From Amylostereum areolatum (taxonomy: Eukaryota; Basidiomycota; Agaricomycetes; Russulales; Stereaceae), in the NCBI GenBank assembly GCA_012932865.1, contig SAXG01000006.1, forward strand, positions 682,001 through 746,000: a stretch of 64,000 nucleotides of DNA, given 5' to 3'. The notes beneath the pieces are model-generated. The model was not told the origin of the DNA. It did not search any database and was given only the letters and a program-made list of their open reading frames with translations. The stretch's first letter is position 1. Each line of letters begins with the position of its first letter. The translations under genes were made by a program, and so were the position numbers. Below, in pieces: positions 11,381 to 20,968 of this stretch.

Positions 11381-12746
11381 CTAGAAACTAAGGCTGAAGC
11401 CGAAGTCGTTGAGCCATGGACTGAGGGACGCGTCCAGTTCAGATCGGAAAAGAGAAACGTCGGGCGACGAGCTAAAATCAGTGGAAGTCGGGTACCCGAA
11501 TCCAACGTCATCGAAGGAGATTGGCGACGATAAAGTTGACTCTGGAGTTGAGGGAGAGGGAAGCTGGAATAGAGGGGGGTCCATTTGCTGTCGCTCGGGC
11601 TTCAGTGCGTGCTCCCACCGAAAAGAATTGGGCGTGTGAGGGAGGAGGGGAGCGGAGTACGCGCCGGCGAGGCATTGGTTGGGGTCGACAAGATAATCGA
11701 AGGTGTCGACGAATGTGTTCTGTGAGTGAATGCCAATCTTGTTAGTTGGTATAAACAAGAACTGAAGAAGGGCCTCACCTCTTCTTCTTTGCACAAGGTG
11801 CTCATGTTGAGGTCGAGAGGCGGAATCTGCTCCGTAGGAACATAACCATGGAACTCCAATGTGGAAGGGGAAGCTCTCGACGCCTCGCGTTCAGAAGCGA
11901 TGAACGGCAGGGGCGATGTCGTCGCGCTCGAGAAATCAGTGTCTTGGATAGGGGTAGGAGGGGGAAGGGAGGAAGGAGAGGAAAGCGCGGTATAGAACGT
12001 CTGGGGAGAGTCGTCGCGCGATTCGGATCCGTCGCTGATGTCGCACTTCTCCATCTCTTCTTCGAGCGCCGTCCCCTGCATCCCCTGCATCAGCAGCAGC
12101 GCTACCTTGTTGCAGCGCGCTTCCTCGGTTCCTCCTCTCTTCATCTTCCGCTTCACAGATTTGGCCTTCTTGCCGGACGGGGCATACTTGTAGTGCGGAT
12201 AGAGCTCGCTGTGGCGGGCTTTTGCAAGCGTGGCTACTTCCTCGAACGGCTCTCGATCCCGTGCAGAGAAGGCGCGCCACTTTTCGCCCGCAAGACAGCT
12301 AACGTCGCGATGGTCAGCTCCGGCCCCCCTGCCCGAGCGGTTGGCCCAGAGGAACGAGCGGAAGACGAGGAACGCGTTAGGCGGGCGTGGGATATGATCA
12401 TTGTTGCGTTTGCGGTTGTGTACGCTGGTGCGCGTCGGGTGCTTCGGGCTGACCTCTGGGAAGAACGTGGTGACGGCGGGGCACTCGGCGATCACCTTGC
12501 GATTGGTGGCGGAGAGCATCGTAGACGCTGTCAGTGGCGTGGGCATGGCAGGCGCGGGTGTGCGGCTCGCAAACGTGTCGCGTTCGGGATAGATGGTTTC
12601 GTTGCTCTCCCAATCCCAACCACATCCTAAAAATACGCCCAAAAGACGATCATTGGACCCACAAGCATACACATAGCTGAGAACCAAGACATACCGTCGA
12701 CGGAGTTCTGTTTGGAGAGACGCCGGGAACGTCTGACAACGGGCAT
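11381..12746 (-). CDS. HMG-box transcription factor (MATA-HMG type)
   Basis: Starts MPVVRRSRRLSKQNSVDG in a short first exon (ATG at 12746). A small intron then leads to the main exon. The HMG box begins at about residue 96 with HIPRPPNAFLVFRSFLW and contains SCLAGEKWRAFSARDREPFEEV and LYPHYKYAP, typical of the sequence-specific MATA_HMG subgroup to which fungal sex and morphogenesis regulators belong. A lysine-rich stretch (GKKAKSVKRKMKRG) directly after the box is a likely nuclear signal. The rest is low-complexity, Ser/Pro/Thr-rich, with a last exon ending WLNDFGFSLSF. Mushroom mating-type loci normally use homeodomain and pheromone-receptor genes, so this is probably a developmental regulator, not a mating-type gene. 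Target genes are unknown. Confidence 0.88.
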
Positions 12747-13095
12747 GGTACTGATTTCTGGAGGTCGCGGGGGAGGAGAGTTTGGTGCGACGATGTGAGC
12801 CAGACGAAGGGACGAGAACGATGTAAGCTGGACATCCTTTGCTTTCTACGTGGGCTTTTGTAGTTGTCGAAGTCAGAGAGCGTCATTACCCAGCTTGTCA
12901 TACCCCTCCGTATAATCACCACGAGGCGTACATGCGGCGGGTGTGACACTGCGATAGTACACCAAAGGTTCTTTGGATCTAGATCGCCCATCGCGCCAGG
13001 TTGTAAATGAAAACGGGCTGGACTTGCTTTGTCCTAATTCAAAACTACCGCCGCCGTCCTTTCAACGTTTCGAATAGCTGAACTTCGTGAGCTAG
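12747..13095. other. HMG-gene promoter region
   Basis: No gene recognised in these ~350 bases. It lies upstream of the HMG-box gene and downstream of the small minus-strand reading frame next to it. Confidence 0.35.
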
Positions 13096-13703
13096 CTAGA
13101 GAGACCCGGCTTGATAGACCACGTATGTTGGGCTATGTACAAATGTCCTCCTTGAGTCCAGTGACTGGGCGCCTGAAAACCACTTGCCATGAGGCAGAGA
13201 TTCACCCGATTTGAGACACAATGCAACGACTTCGATGTTTCCCACCGGCGGACGCCCTGGGGAAAATTAAATGACACGTTGCCTCGACGTTCTTATAGCA
13301 AAGGTGATCTGCAAGGCCGCACTCACAGATCTTCGCTCGCCCATGTCCGAGTCGTCCGGACTGGGAGATCCGTCTCAAGATTAACGTCTTGCGTGTTGCT
13401 TGCGACATACACCTATCCTACTCGGCTCGGCCAAATGCTGTGGCACGGGTGATACACCAAGGTGCGATGACCTATATGTATACCCCGCAAGTGAGTTTGC
13501 AGAGGGCGATCTAATTCCGGCATAAGTCAATGGGCCATAGAGGTCAATGGCAATCCGTGATAGCGAAGCGGTGTTGGAAGGGATATCTGCTTCTCTACCT
13601 GTAAAGTGCACGTCGTGCCGAGCACAAGGTCGTTTGGATCCCATGACGGTCCGGTGACATCGATATACAGACGTTCGTGGCAGGGGAAAGCAAAAAAGCA
13701 CTC
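13096..13703 (-). CDS. Small hypothetical gene, structure unresolved (possible relic)
   Basis: Three protein-like stretches lie in order on the minus strand: LYIDVTGPSWDPNDLVLG (near 13660-13605), VYVASNTQDVNLETDLPVRT (from 13412), and an end exon with RPPVGNIEVVALCLKSGE ... FVHSPTYVVYQAGSL and a stop at 13096-13098. Introns with usable GT/AG ends can be drawn between them (one of 186 nt, 13413-13598), but the phase of the last junction is off by one base and no clean start codon was found. The candidate ATG at 13703 is in another frame. It sits only 27 bp beyond the ROK1 stop. No domain is recognised. Either a real small gene with a 5' exon I cannot place, or a decaying one. Confidence 0.4.
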
Positions 13704-13729
13704 ATCGATAATACCAAATTATTCGAAGC

Positions 13730-15897
13730 CTACTCAGGATGAGAGACAACAATATGTGCGTCCGAGTCATCACCTTCACCATCCTGCTTGTGCCGCCTAT
13801 CGACCTTTGCCTGTCGTCGTTTACTTCCAGCAATCATATCCCTATGTGCTTGTTAGTGGCGGACTGGCTTACAGCCGGAGTGCTTGCGCACCGTTTTTTG
13901 ATGGCTTCATTTCTGCCAATGCTCCTCGCCGGATTCACGGCTTCGGCACGTTTTACTTTACCCATCTGCTTGCGCTTTATCTTCGAAGGCTTGGGAAGCT
14001 TTAAGATCCACTCTGGTACGGTGGACCCAGACTGAAGGAGAACGTTTGCGATTCTGAAGGGGGACTTAGTAGCAGTCGTGGGAGATGTTGTGGAAATGAT
14101 CACGATTTGAGATACGGAGCGTCTTCATCTGTGAAGTAGGTAACGGCCTTCCCGTCACGGCCGGCACGTCCAGTACGACCTGGGCACAAGGATCGCGTGA
14201 GGCAAGGTCACATAGAAATACAGTGTCACCACGGACCTATTCGGTGGATGTAGCTCTGGACACTCTGAGGGAAGTCGTAGCTGATGACCTCTCTAACGCC
14301 CTTGAAGTCCATACCACGCGCCATCACCTCAGTGCTAACGAGCACCCAACTCTCTCCACGTTGCATTCTCCGAACGGCATCCTCACGCTCCTTATTCGTC
14401 ATTCCCGCGTGCAGACAGTCTACATTGGGAATGTCATGCAGCACGAGCTCCTCGGCAAGGGATGTTGCTCGTGGTTGGGAAGAAGTGAATATCACTACAG
14501 GCGGGTTATACGGCTGTGAAAGATATGCGAGAAGGGTCGGAAGTTTCGAGGAATCCTCGGCAACGTAGGTAAGTGACTGAGAGATGAGGGGAAGTGGTGT
14601 ATCTCTAGGGGGGATGAGTTATTAGTCTCTCAGGAGTACGCGCGTGTCCGGACGTACTTGAGGCCCACGACAATTCTGACTGGATTTCGGAGCATATTCA
14701 TCGCGACCTTTTCGACGCCGGCCGGCAATGTTGCACTAAACACAGCCTTTTGTACCGCGTCGTGTGTACATGCAGATACAACCTCCTGCACTTGAGACAG
14801 AAACTCACTGTCGAGCATCCTGTCTGCCTCGTCCAAAATGAGATGCCGCACGCTGTCCCAAATGATAGATCAGCGTCCGGCTTTCCTCATGAGAACTACG
14901 TTACCCACTTTCCCAGTTCAAGGTGTCCTTCCTGAACAGCAGAGACTAGACGAAGAGGTGTGCTGATCAGAATGTCTGGAAAGGAAGGATAAGTATTGGA
15001 AGGTACGAGTGCTGCGGGGAGTCTCACCAGTTTTATCTCGCACTGATTTATCGGCTAATGTAGCCGCAGTCGCTTTGCTGAAAAGGACGATACGCCATTT
15101 GCGACCTTGAGCAAGCTTCAAACACTCGTTATGAATTTGATGCGCCAGTTCTCGAGTTGGGGCAAGGATGACTGCTCGTACGCCTGATCCCACATCAGCT
15201 CCAGAACTGGCAGAGGGGGCTCCCAATGCAGACATAATGGGAAGTAGGTAAGAAAGCGTTTTCCCAGTACCGGTCGGTGAGATGGCGGCAAGATCACGGG
15301 ACTATATGTAGAGCGACAAGACTGAGTAAAACATGAAGAGACTTAGTGTGCAATCGCAAACCACGCACCTCCAGAAGAATTGGGCATCCGTATGATTGTA
15401 TTCCAGTTGGATGGTCATAGCCGTACTTCGAAAGGTTCACCATGATATGGGAGGAGACCTTGTATCGTTCCCGGAGCTCCTCGAAAGATTGGACATGAGC
15501 CGGAATGTCTAATCCCTTCGTAGTGACTCTTTGTTTTGGAGTGAGCTTTGAGTCCTTCGTTTGATGCATGGGTCCAGTCTCCTGATCCTCCTGCTTCTCT
15601 TCGCCTCCGATATCCATCCTTCTTCTCTTTACAGATTCCTCCGCGAGAGACGTGTCGGCCTTGCGTTTGAATGAATCCGCTTGGGCATACTTGAAGAAGT
15701 CCAACTCGCTTGGTAACTCTCCAGTTGCAACGAGTTTGCTCTGGCCATATCTTTGGGGATTTTTCTGCGAGCAAGTGAGACGAACATTTCAATCGACTCT
15801 TCGCACTGTAGCGTACGTTGAAAAGGATCACATCATTCTTGAATCTGCGCTTGTCAAAATGCGCTCCGCCTCGTGAAAGAAGCTGAAATGCCTCCAT
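13730..15897 (-). CDS. ROK1: DEAD-box ATP-dependent RNA helicase Rok1
   Basis: Starts [19 protein letters not shown], followed after an intron by [16 protein letters not shown] and the Rok1-type block [19 protein letters not shown]. Helicase motifs seen: [19 protein letters not shown] (motif I), [10 protein letters not shown] (Ia), [13 protein letters not shown] (DEAD), FSATLP (SAT), then [18 protein letters not shown] and [19 protein letters not shown] (motifs V-VI). The C-terminus ([17 protein letters not shown], then a basic region) matches Rok1, and a last intron leads to [18 protein letters not shown] and an acidic end. Rok1/DDX52 acts in the nucleolus in 18S rRNA processing and release of snR30 and Rrp5 from pre-ribosomes. 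About six introns, no defect seen. Confidence 0.93.
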
Positions 15898-16336
15898 GAG
15901 AATTCGGCGACGTGATGCTTGAGGTACGTCGGGGTCCTGCGGAGAGGGTGGTGGGAGGAATAGCCGGATGAAAGCTTCGTATCATGTACTTACGACGGGT
16001 CCACCAAGTATGAAAAGTCGCGTGACTAAAAGTTGAAGTTTTCAAAATTCACCGTGACTTAAAAGGTAGTCTCTCGTAGCCAGACTTAAAACAGAATACA
16101 GTTGTTCTACTCCGCCGTGGCAGTGGAAGCTGGGTGTATCTCCGTGCCTATTTCTTCAACAGAGACCAGAGAATCACAGAAACCAGGTCCACACGAAAAT
16201 TTGCATAGACAACTGTATTACACTGAACCCTAAGTTACCGTCCACTATGCTAACACTCTATAGTACTGTCGTGCGGCGCGATGCTGCACTAGTGTACGGC
16301 CACGGTCTGTCAGCACATCCATCCATCCGTCCAGTC
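15898..16336. other. Intergenic between ROK1 and DIC1
   Basis: No gene recognised. It holds the ROK1 promoter on its left side and the DIC1 3' region on its right. Confidence 0.4.
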
Positions 16337-17827
16337 TCATCGTGGCGTCAGTGTATCCCACGTTCTCTTTAGTTGCTGGAATTACTGAGATGAGATGAAG
16401 TAAACGTAAGGGATGTAAAGTCTCGCACCTCGAAGAAGACGAATAGAAGCACCGTGTTCGGGCCAAGACGAACGAATGCAGGAGTCCAGCCCTTGAACAA
16501 GAACCTCAGGCCCTCATCGCGTATCGAGGTCTTCAACACAGTCAAAGCACTGGCACCACCTGCAGACTGAAAGACACTTGTTAACCTTCTATAACGCGGA
16601 TGGGGTATAGCGTACTTGTGCCATGAGACGTGATCTAAGAACATCAGCAGGCGCGCAGACAGCTGAGCAAAAGTGGTTAAACATATGTTTATAGAGAAGA
16701 ACAAGGTACAAACTGGTTGCAACAGTTCCTGCTAAACAGCTGGATACCGTGTGGAGTAGAAGGTTATCTTTGAGCTGGTAGTTGACGAAAGGGAGAGGTT
16801 GGTGGAGCAGTCCGGATTTGAAGAAGTCGTAACTGGATTCGATAATTTTTTATGAGATGATTGGACACCATATGAATCAAGCACGCACGAGCCAACTTGC
16901 GAACCCTGCAGGATGATCAAGGTTACTACCCTTCTTGGTCGAGAAGCGTAAGACTCACATTCATCAACACAGCTCGTATCTTCATTCGATCCATATACCC
17001 TGAGCGTCAAAGCGAGCAATGGCAGAATTAAAATTGAACACCTTACGGTATTAGTGCCCAGGCCTCGCGACAAGCCCTTCAAACCTTCAGATTTCGCTAG
17101 GCTTATGAACCCTGTTAGAGCGTTGGTGTAATTGTAGCGTTGTTCTGGAGGTCGCAAGGAGTCGCTGGTCATTCGAACCAGTAAGACATCTACAAGAGAA
17201 AGGTGAGCCGAATGATCAACGATATTGAAGAGCCTCACTACCTGCAGGGTTGCCCGCGATGCCGCCCAATCCACCAGCAACCATAGCGGCCAAAAGTAGT
17301 TTACCCGATGACGGGCGTCCTTCGCGTGTCATTTGATACTTCATCTGCTCATAGCTGCCAAGGCGAACGAGGGAGTAGGTCATTTGTCGAAAGATGGAAG
17401 CGGTAAGACCTGTGTATATTGCACGGAAACCTGACTCCGATAAGGACGCGCGCAAGACGGTGAAGATAGAGGCTTGTTTCACTCCAGGTGCGGACTGGAG
17501 TGTTTGCATCCGCCTACGCATGAAATCAGAGAGAATAAGCACCTCAACAGCAATTCAAAGACGTACACTTTCGTTAGATCCAACGGATGAGTGCAACACG
17601 CGGCCACTATAATGGACCCGTAAAGGTAAGCTTAAGGTATTTGGCTGAGGAGAATGGATACGTGCTGGAGGCGGCCACCCCTACGTTCGACCGTTTCAGC
17701 AAGTCAGGATTGAATTCTGGGGTAGACGTACCGACCTCCCATCCTGAGGAGAGACGGGTTAGTGTGCGAAGAGACGCGGTCGGTGAGACGCGTACCAGAA
17801 AGGGTAGCGACCAGAAGTATTGGACAT
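16337..17827 (-). CDS. DIC1: Mitochondrial dicarboxylate carrier
   Basis: Mitochondrial carrier family (SLC25) member of the inner membrane, exchanging malate/succinate for phosphate or sulfate. Three carrier repeats are visible. Repeat 1 has THPLDLTKVRMQTLQ (P-x-D-x-x-K/R signature), GFRAIYTGLTASIFRQMTYS and VRLGSYEQMK. Repeat 2 has GGLGGIAGNPADVLLVRM and YTNALTGFISLAKSEGLKGL. Repeat 3 has LAGTVATTVCAPADVLRSRL, SIRDEGLRFLFKGWTPAFVR and LGPNTVLLFVFFEQLKRTW. The GNPAD/CAPAD pair and R-x-x-x-Y-S pattern fit the Dic1 subfamily better than the oxaloacetate or oxoglutarate carriers. The start is the ATG at 17827 (MSNTSGRYPFW), short as usual for the family. The first two introns are close together and their exact borders are uncertain. 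The C-terminus is TWDTLTPR. Confidence 0.9.
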
Positions 17828-18329
17828 CACGAGGCAGGTGATTGAGAGCGTGTTACAAGCAGTTACGGACGGGAGAGAGGGGCCGCGAGAAAGACCATCT
17901 GTGTGTTTTTATATGTAGTTGAGGGGATGAGCGTCGTTCAGTTGCATCGCAAAGCCGAGTCGCCGATCACAATCGTGGGTTCTTGCGGTCCGGTCATGGC
18001 GGCCGTTCAGGAAATTCGTTCAGGTCGGCCGAATAAAGTACTTGCCCATGATTGTTTACAGCCATGAATATTGCAACAGGCAAAGAATAGCAAAGCAAGA
18101 GAAAGTAAGTAATATCGAACATCCAGTCTGTGTGCAGAGGTGGGAGTCCGGACCCGACAGCCGCCGGCGTGAATTCCTAAGTATGGGACCGGCCAAGGAC
18201 CGGCGTTTCTTCCTCACGGCCGGGGGAGTCGGAATGAGCCGACGCGTCCTGCGGCGAAATCGCCACGCGCGTCGTCTCCTGCCTCTCCCCACCATCTTCA
18301 TTCCATTTCCTCTACCCTCTAATTCGATC
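17828..18329. promoter_or_regulatory. Divergent promoter region DIC1 / SUB2
   Basis: About 500 bp separate the start codons of two divergently transcribed genes, so both promoters must lie here. The part next to SUB2 has pyrimidine-rich tracts before the ATG (for example 18282-18320), common in basidiomycete core promoters. No TATA box stands out. Confidence 0.5.
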
Positions 18330-20428
18330 ATGAGCGCTCACGACAACGAGGAACTTATCGATTACGAAGATGACCATGACGTTCCCAATGGGTCGAGTGC
18401 GCCAGCTGGCGGCGCTGCCCCAACAGGGGCGGACGACAAAGACAAGAAGAACTTTTCCGGTATCCACTCGACGGGTTTCAGGCAAGCTGGAACCTATTCT
18501 TTGATCTTTCAAACCCTCTGACAATATTTGACGGAGCAGGGATTTCTTGTTGAAGCCTGAATTGCTGCGTGCCATCAGTGACTTGGGTTTTGAACATCCT
18601 TCTGAAGGTGTGTGTGGTGTGATCTGGCGCCCGCCATCCATGTTAACGCTTCTGTCTCGCAGTCCAACAAGAGTGCATCCCACAGGCCGTCCTTGGCATG
18701 GATGTTCTTTGTCAGGCCAAGTCTGGTCACGGCAAAACGGCAGTCTTTGTGTTGGCGACGCTCCAGCAATTGGAGCCCGTCAACGGAGAGGTTTCCGTGA
18801 TCGTTCTTTGTCACACTCGTGAACTCGCGTTCCAGATCAAGAACGAGTACACTCGATTTGCCAAGTACATGCCTGATGTTCGTATCGGCACGTTCTTTGG
18901 TGGCACTCCGGTCTCCAAAGATGCCGAACTTCTCAAAGACAAGTCGAAATGTCCTCACATCATCGTCGCAACGCCCGGTCGTCTCAATGCGCTAATCCGT
19001 GACAAAGTATTGGACGCCAAAAATGTCAAACATTTCGTTCTCGACGAGTGTGACAAAATGCTCGAACAGCTTGGTTAGTCATGCGAATTCGACGTCCCAC
19101 CTTCCCCCATCTTTCTGTTCGTCGAATATTCGCCCTCGGGTTCCCCACGTCTTCGTCGCTTCGTTCAAAATGGCTAGCCATTCGTCCTTGTATGCGCGTA
19201 CATCCTTCTTGGCCGGGTCGATTTGGAGCATCAGGTCTGGTGCCAGGAGGTGTTTGAGGAGGGGGGTTTGCTGGCAAGATTGGTCGTTGGCCTCATGGGC
19301 GGGACAAATTGCGCAGGATCGCGATCCAAACAGCGGTAGAAGACTTCGAGCTCATCCTCGTGCAAGCATCGACGAGACGTCCACGACTTTTAACTTCATC
19401 CGGTTTCGCTTTCTTCTTCGCGTTTCCTCGCGATTCTTTCACCCGTCTCCCCTTTTTCGTTGATTCCGTTTTCGTCGACGGTTTATCTTACCTCAAAATC
19501 GTCCACCAGACATGCGTCGCGACGTTCAAGAAATTTTCCGGGCTACCCCTCATCACAAGCAAGTCATGATGTTTAGCGCAACATTGGCTAAGGAAATCCG
19601 AGTGACATGTAAGAAGTTCATGGCCAGCGTACGCAATATCTCTGCTTAGGGGTTTCAGCTCTAACCTGTTCATCAGCCTTTGGAAATTTTCGTTGACGAC
19701 GAGACGAAGCTTACGCTACATGGCCTTCAGCAACATTACGTCAAATTGGAGGAAGTCGGCAAAAACAGGAAGCTCAACGAACTTCTCGACACTCTTGAAT
19801 TCAACCAGGTGCGTGGTGTGTTGCATCGACCGCGCCGTGCTAATCTCTTGCAGGTTGTCATCTTTGTCAAGTCCGTTGCTAGGGCCATTGAGTTGGACAA
19901 GCTCTTGGTGTCCTGCAATTTTCCTAGTATCTCCATCCATTCTGGTCTGGCCCAGGAGGAGCGGTACGTTCATGGATACGGGAGTAGTACTTGACGTTGA
20001 CATCCTTTTATTTCAGTATCAATCGTTACACTGCGTTCAAGGCTTTCGAAAAACGTATCCTCGTCGCCACTGATATATTCGGTCGTGGGATTGATGTGGA
20101 GCGTGTCAACATTGTTGTCAATTACGATTGTCCCCCCGATGCCGACAGTTATCTGCACCGTGTCGGGTATGCTTTTCGTTTCATATCTTCATGCAACAGT
20201 CAGAGCTCATGCCACCGAACAGTCGTGCTGGCCGTTTTGGTACGAAGGGTTTGGCGATTACCTTCGTCTTCTCAGAGGCAGACCAACAAGTGATGTCTGC
20301 CATCCAATCGAGGTTCGAGGTCGCTGTCCCAGAACTCCCTGCCCATATCGATCCTGCCAGTTACAGTATGTTTTTCACACCTGTGTCGAAAGATGAGCTA
20401 ACTCCTCTGCATGACAGTGACGTCTTAG
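18330..20428 (+). CDS. SUB2: DECD-box RNA helicase Sub2/UAP56
   Basis: ATG at 18330 ([20 protein letters not shown], the typical acidic Sub2 start). Then [20 protein letters not shown] and the Q-motif region, [20 protein letters not shown] (motif I), [11 protein letters not shown] (Ia), [31 protein letters not shown] (the DECD box that sets UAP56/Sub2 apart from DEAD proteins), [40 protein letters not shown] and [21 protein letters not shown], ending HIDPASYMTS. Sub2 is the ATPase of the TREX mRNA-export complex and also acts in spliceosome assembly. One intron, after the DECD exon (19074-19509), is 436 nt, roughly eight times its neighbours, and contains antisense coding-like sequence listed separately. 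All catalytic motifs are intact. Confidence 0.96.
19079..19475 (-). other. Antisense coding-like sequence inside a SUB2 intron
   Basis: On the strand opposite SUB2, a frame is open from 19351 to a TGA at 19079-19081. It reads like real protein: [56 protein letters not shown] and [17 protein letters not shown]. An overlapping frame just upstream gives [20 protein letters not shown], and further upstream [19 protein letters not shown]. The three pieces do not join in one frame without a splice or shift. It is either a nested antisense gene with small introns or a gene fragment captured by the intron. No domain is recognised. Confidence 0.4.
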
Positions 20429-20968
20429 GTTTCTGTATTCGCTTGCTTTTGCTGTTCTTCGTGCTATCCTCGAAAATATATATTTGTAATGATACATCCG
20501 TCTCTGTTGTTTCAATGTGTATCGGCGTTACTTTCATGCTAGCAAGGAGCAAGCAATGAGCTTGAGGCATACTTATACATTATGATTCTGAAATGGTGCC
20601 TGGATGAAGTCAGCGTGTGCGACGGTCCGCCGGACGTCGTCCATTGCTTCCCTCGCCGACACCGTAGAGCTCCACCGTTCGTCGCATTCCAATTTCCAGC
20701 TGCGTTACGTTCGCACAACTACCCTGCACGCGCACACCAACTTTACTACACAACGGCTGCAACCGCTCTCCGATTTATAGCGACCTTATGCTCGCCGTTT
20801 GGTTTAGGACAGCCGGTCTACCCATCTCAATCCACACAAGACACTCCAATATCAGCTTCGCCTGTCCCTCCCCGGAGCGTACAGGGCGCCATGCTGGACA
20901 AGACTGGGAATATAATCGCGACTATTCGGGAGGAAGGAAGATCTCGTAGGAGGTATGCGCAGACATCC
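20429..20968. other. Intergenic / 5' leader of the histidine kinase gene
   Basis: Holds the SUB2 3' end and the histidine-kinase promoter. The frame of the kinase stays open through much of it, with another in-frame ATG at 20891, so part of this stretch may be coding. Confidence 0.4.

Noticed and set aside
11848..12630. 260-codon open frame on the plus strand across the HMG-box gene
   Set aside because: It is the complement of a GC-rich true exon; the minus strand has the HMG box and correct splice sites, this one has only Arg/Gly-rich by-product sequence.
11381..12746. HMG-box gene as a mating-type locus
   Set aside because: Mushroom mating types are set by homeodomain and pheromone-receptor genes, none of which is seen here; an HMG factor alone is not evidence of a MAT locus.
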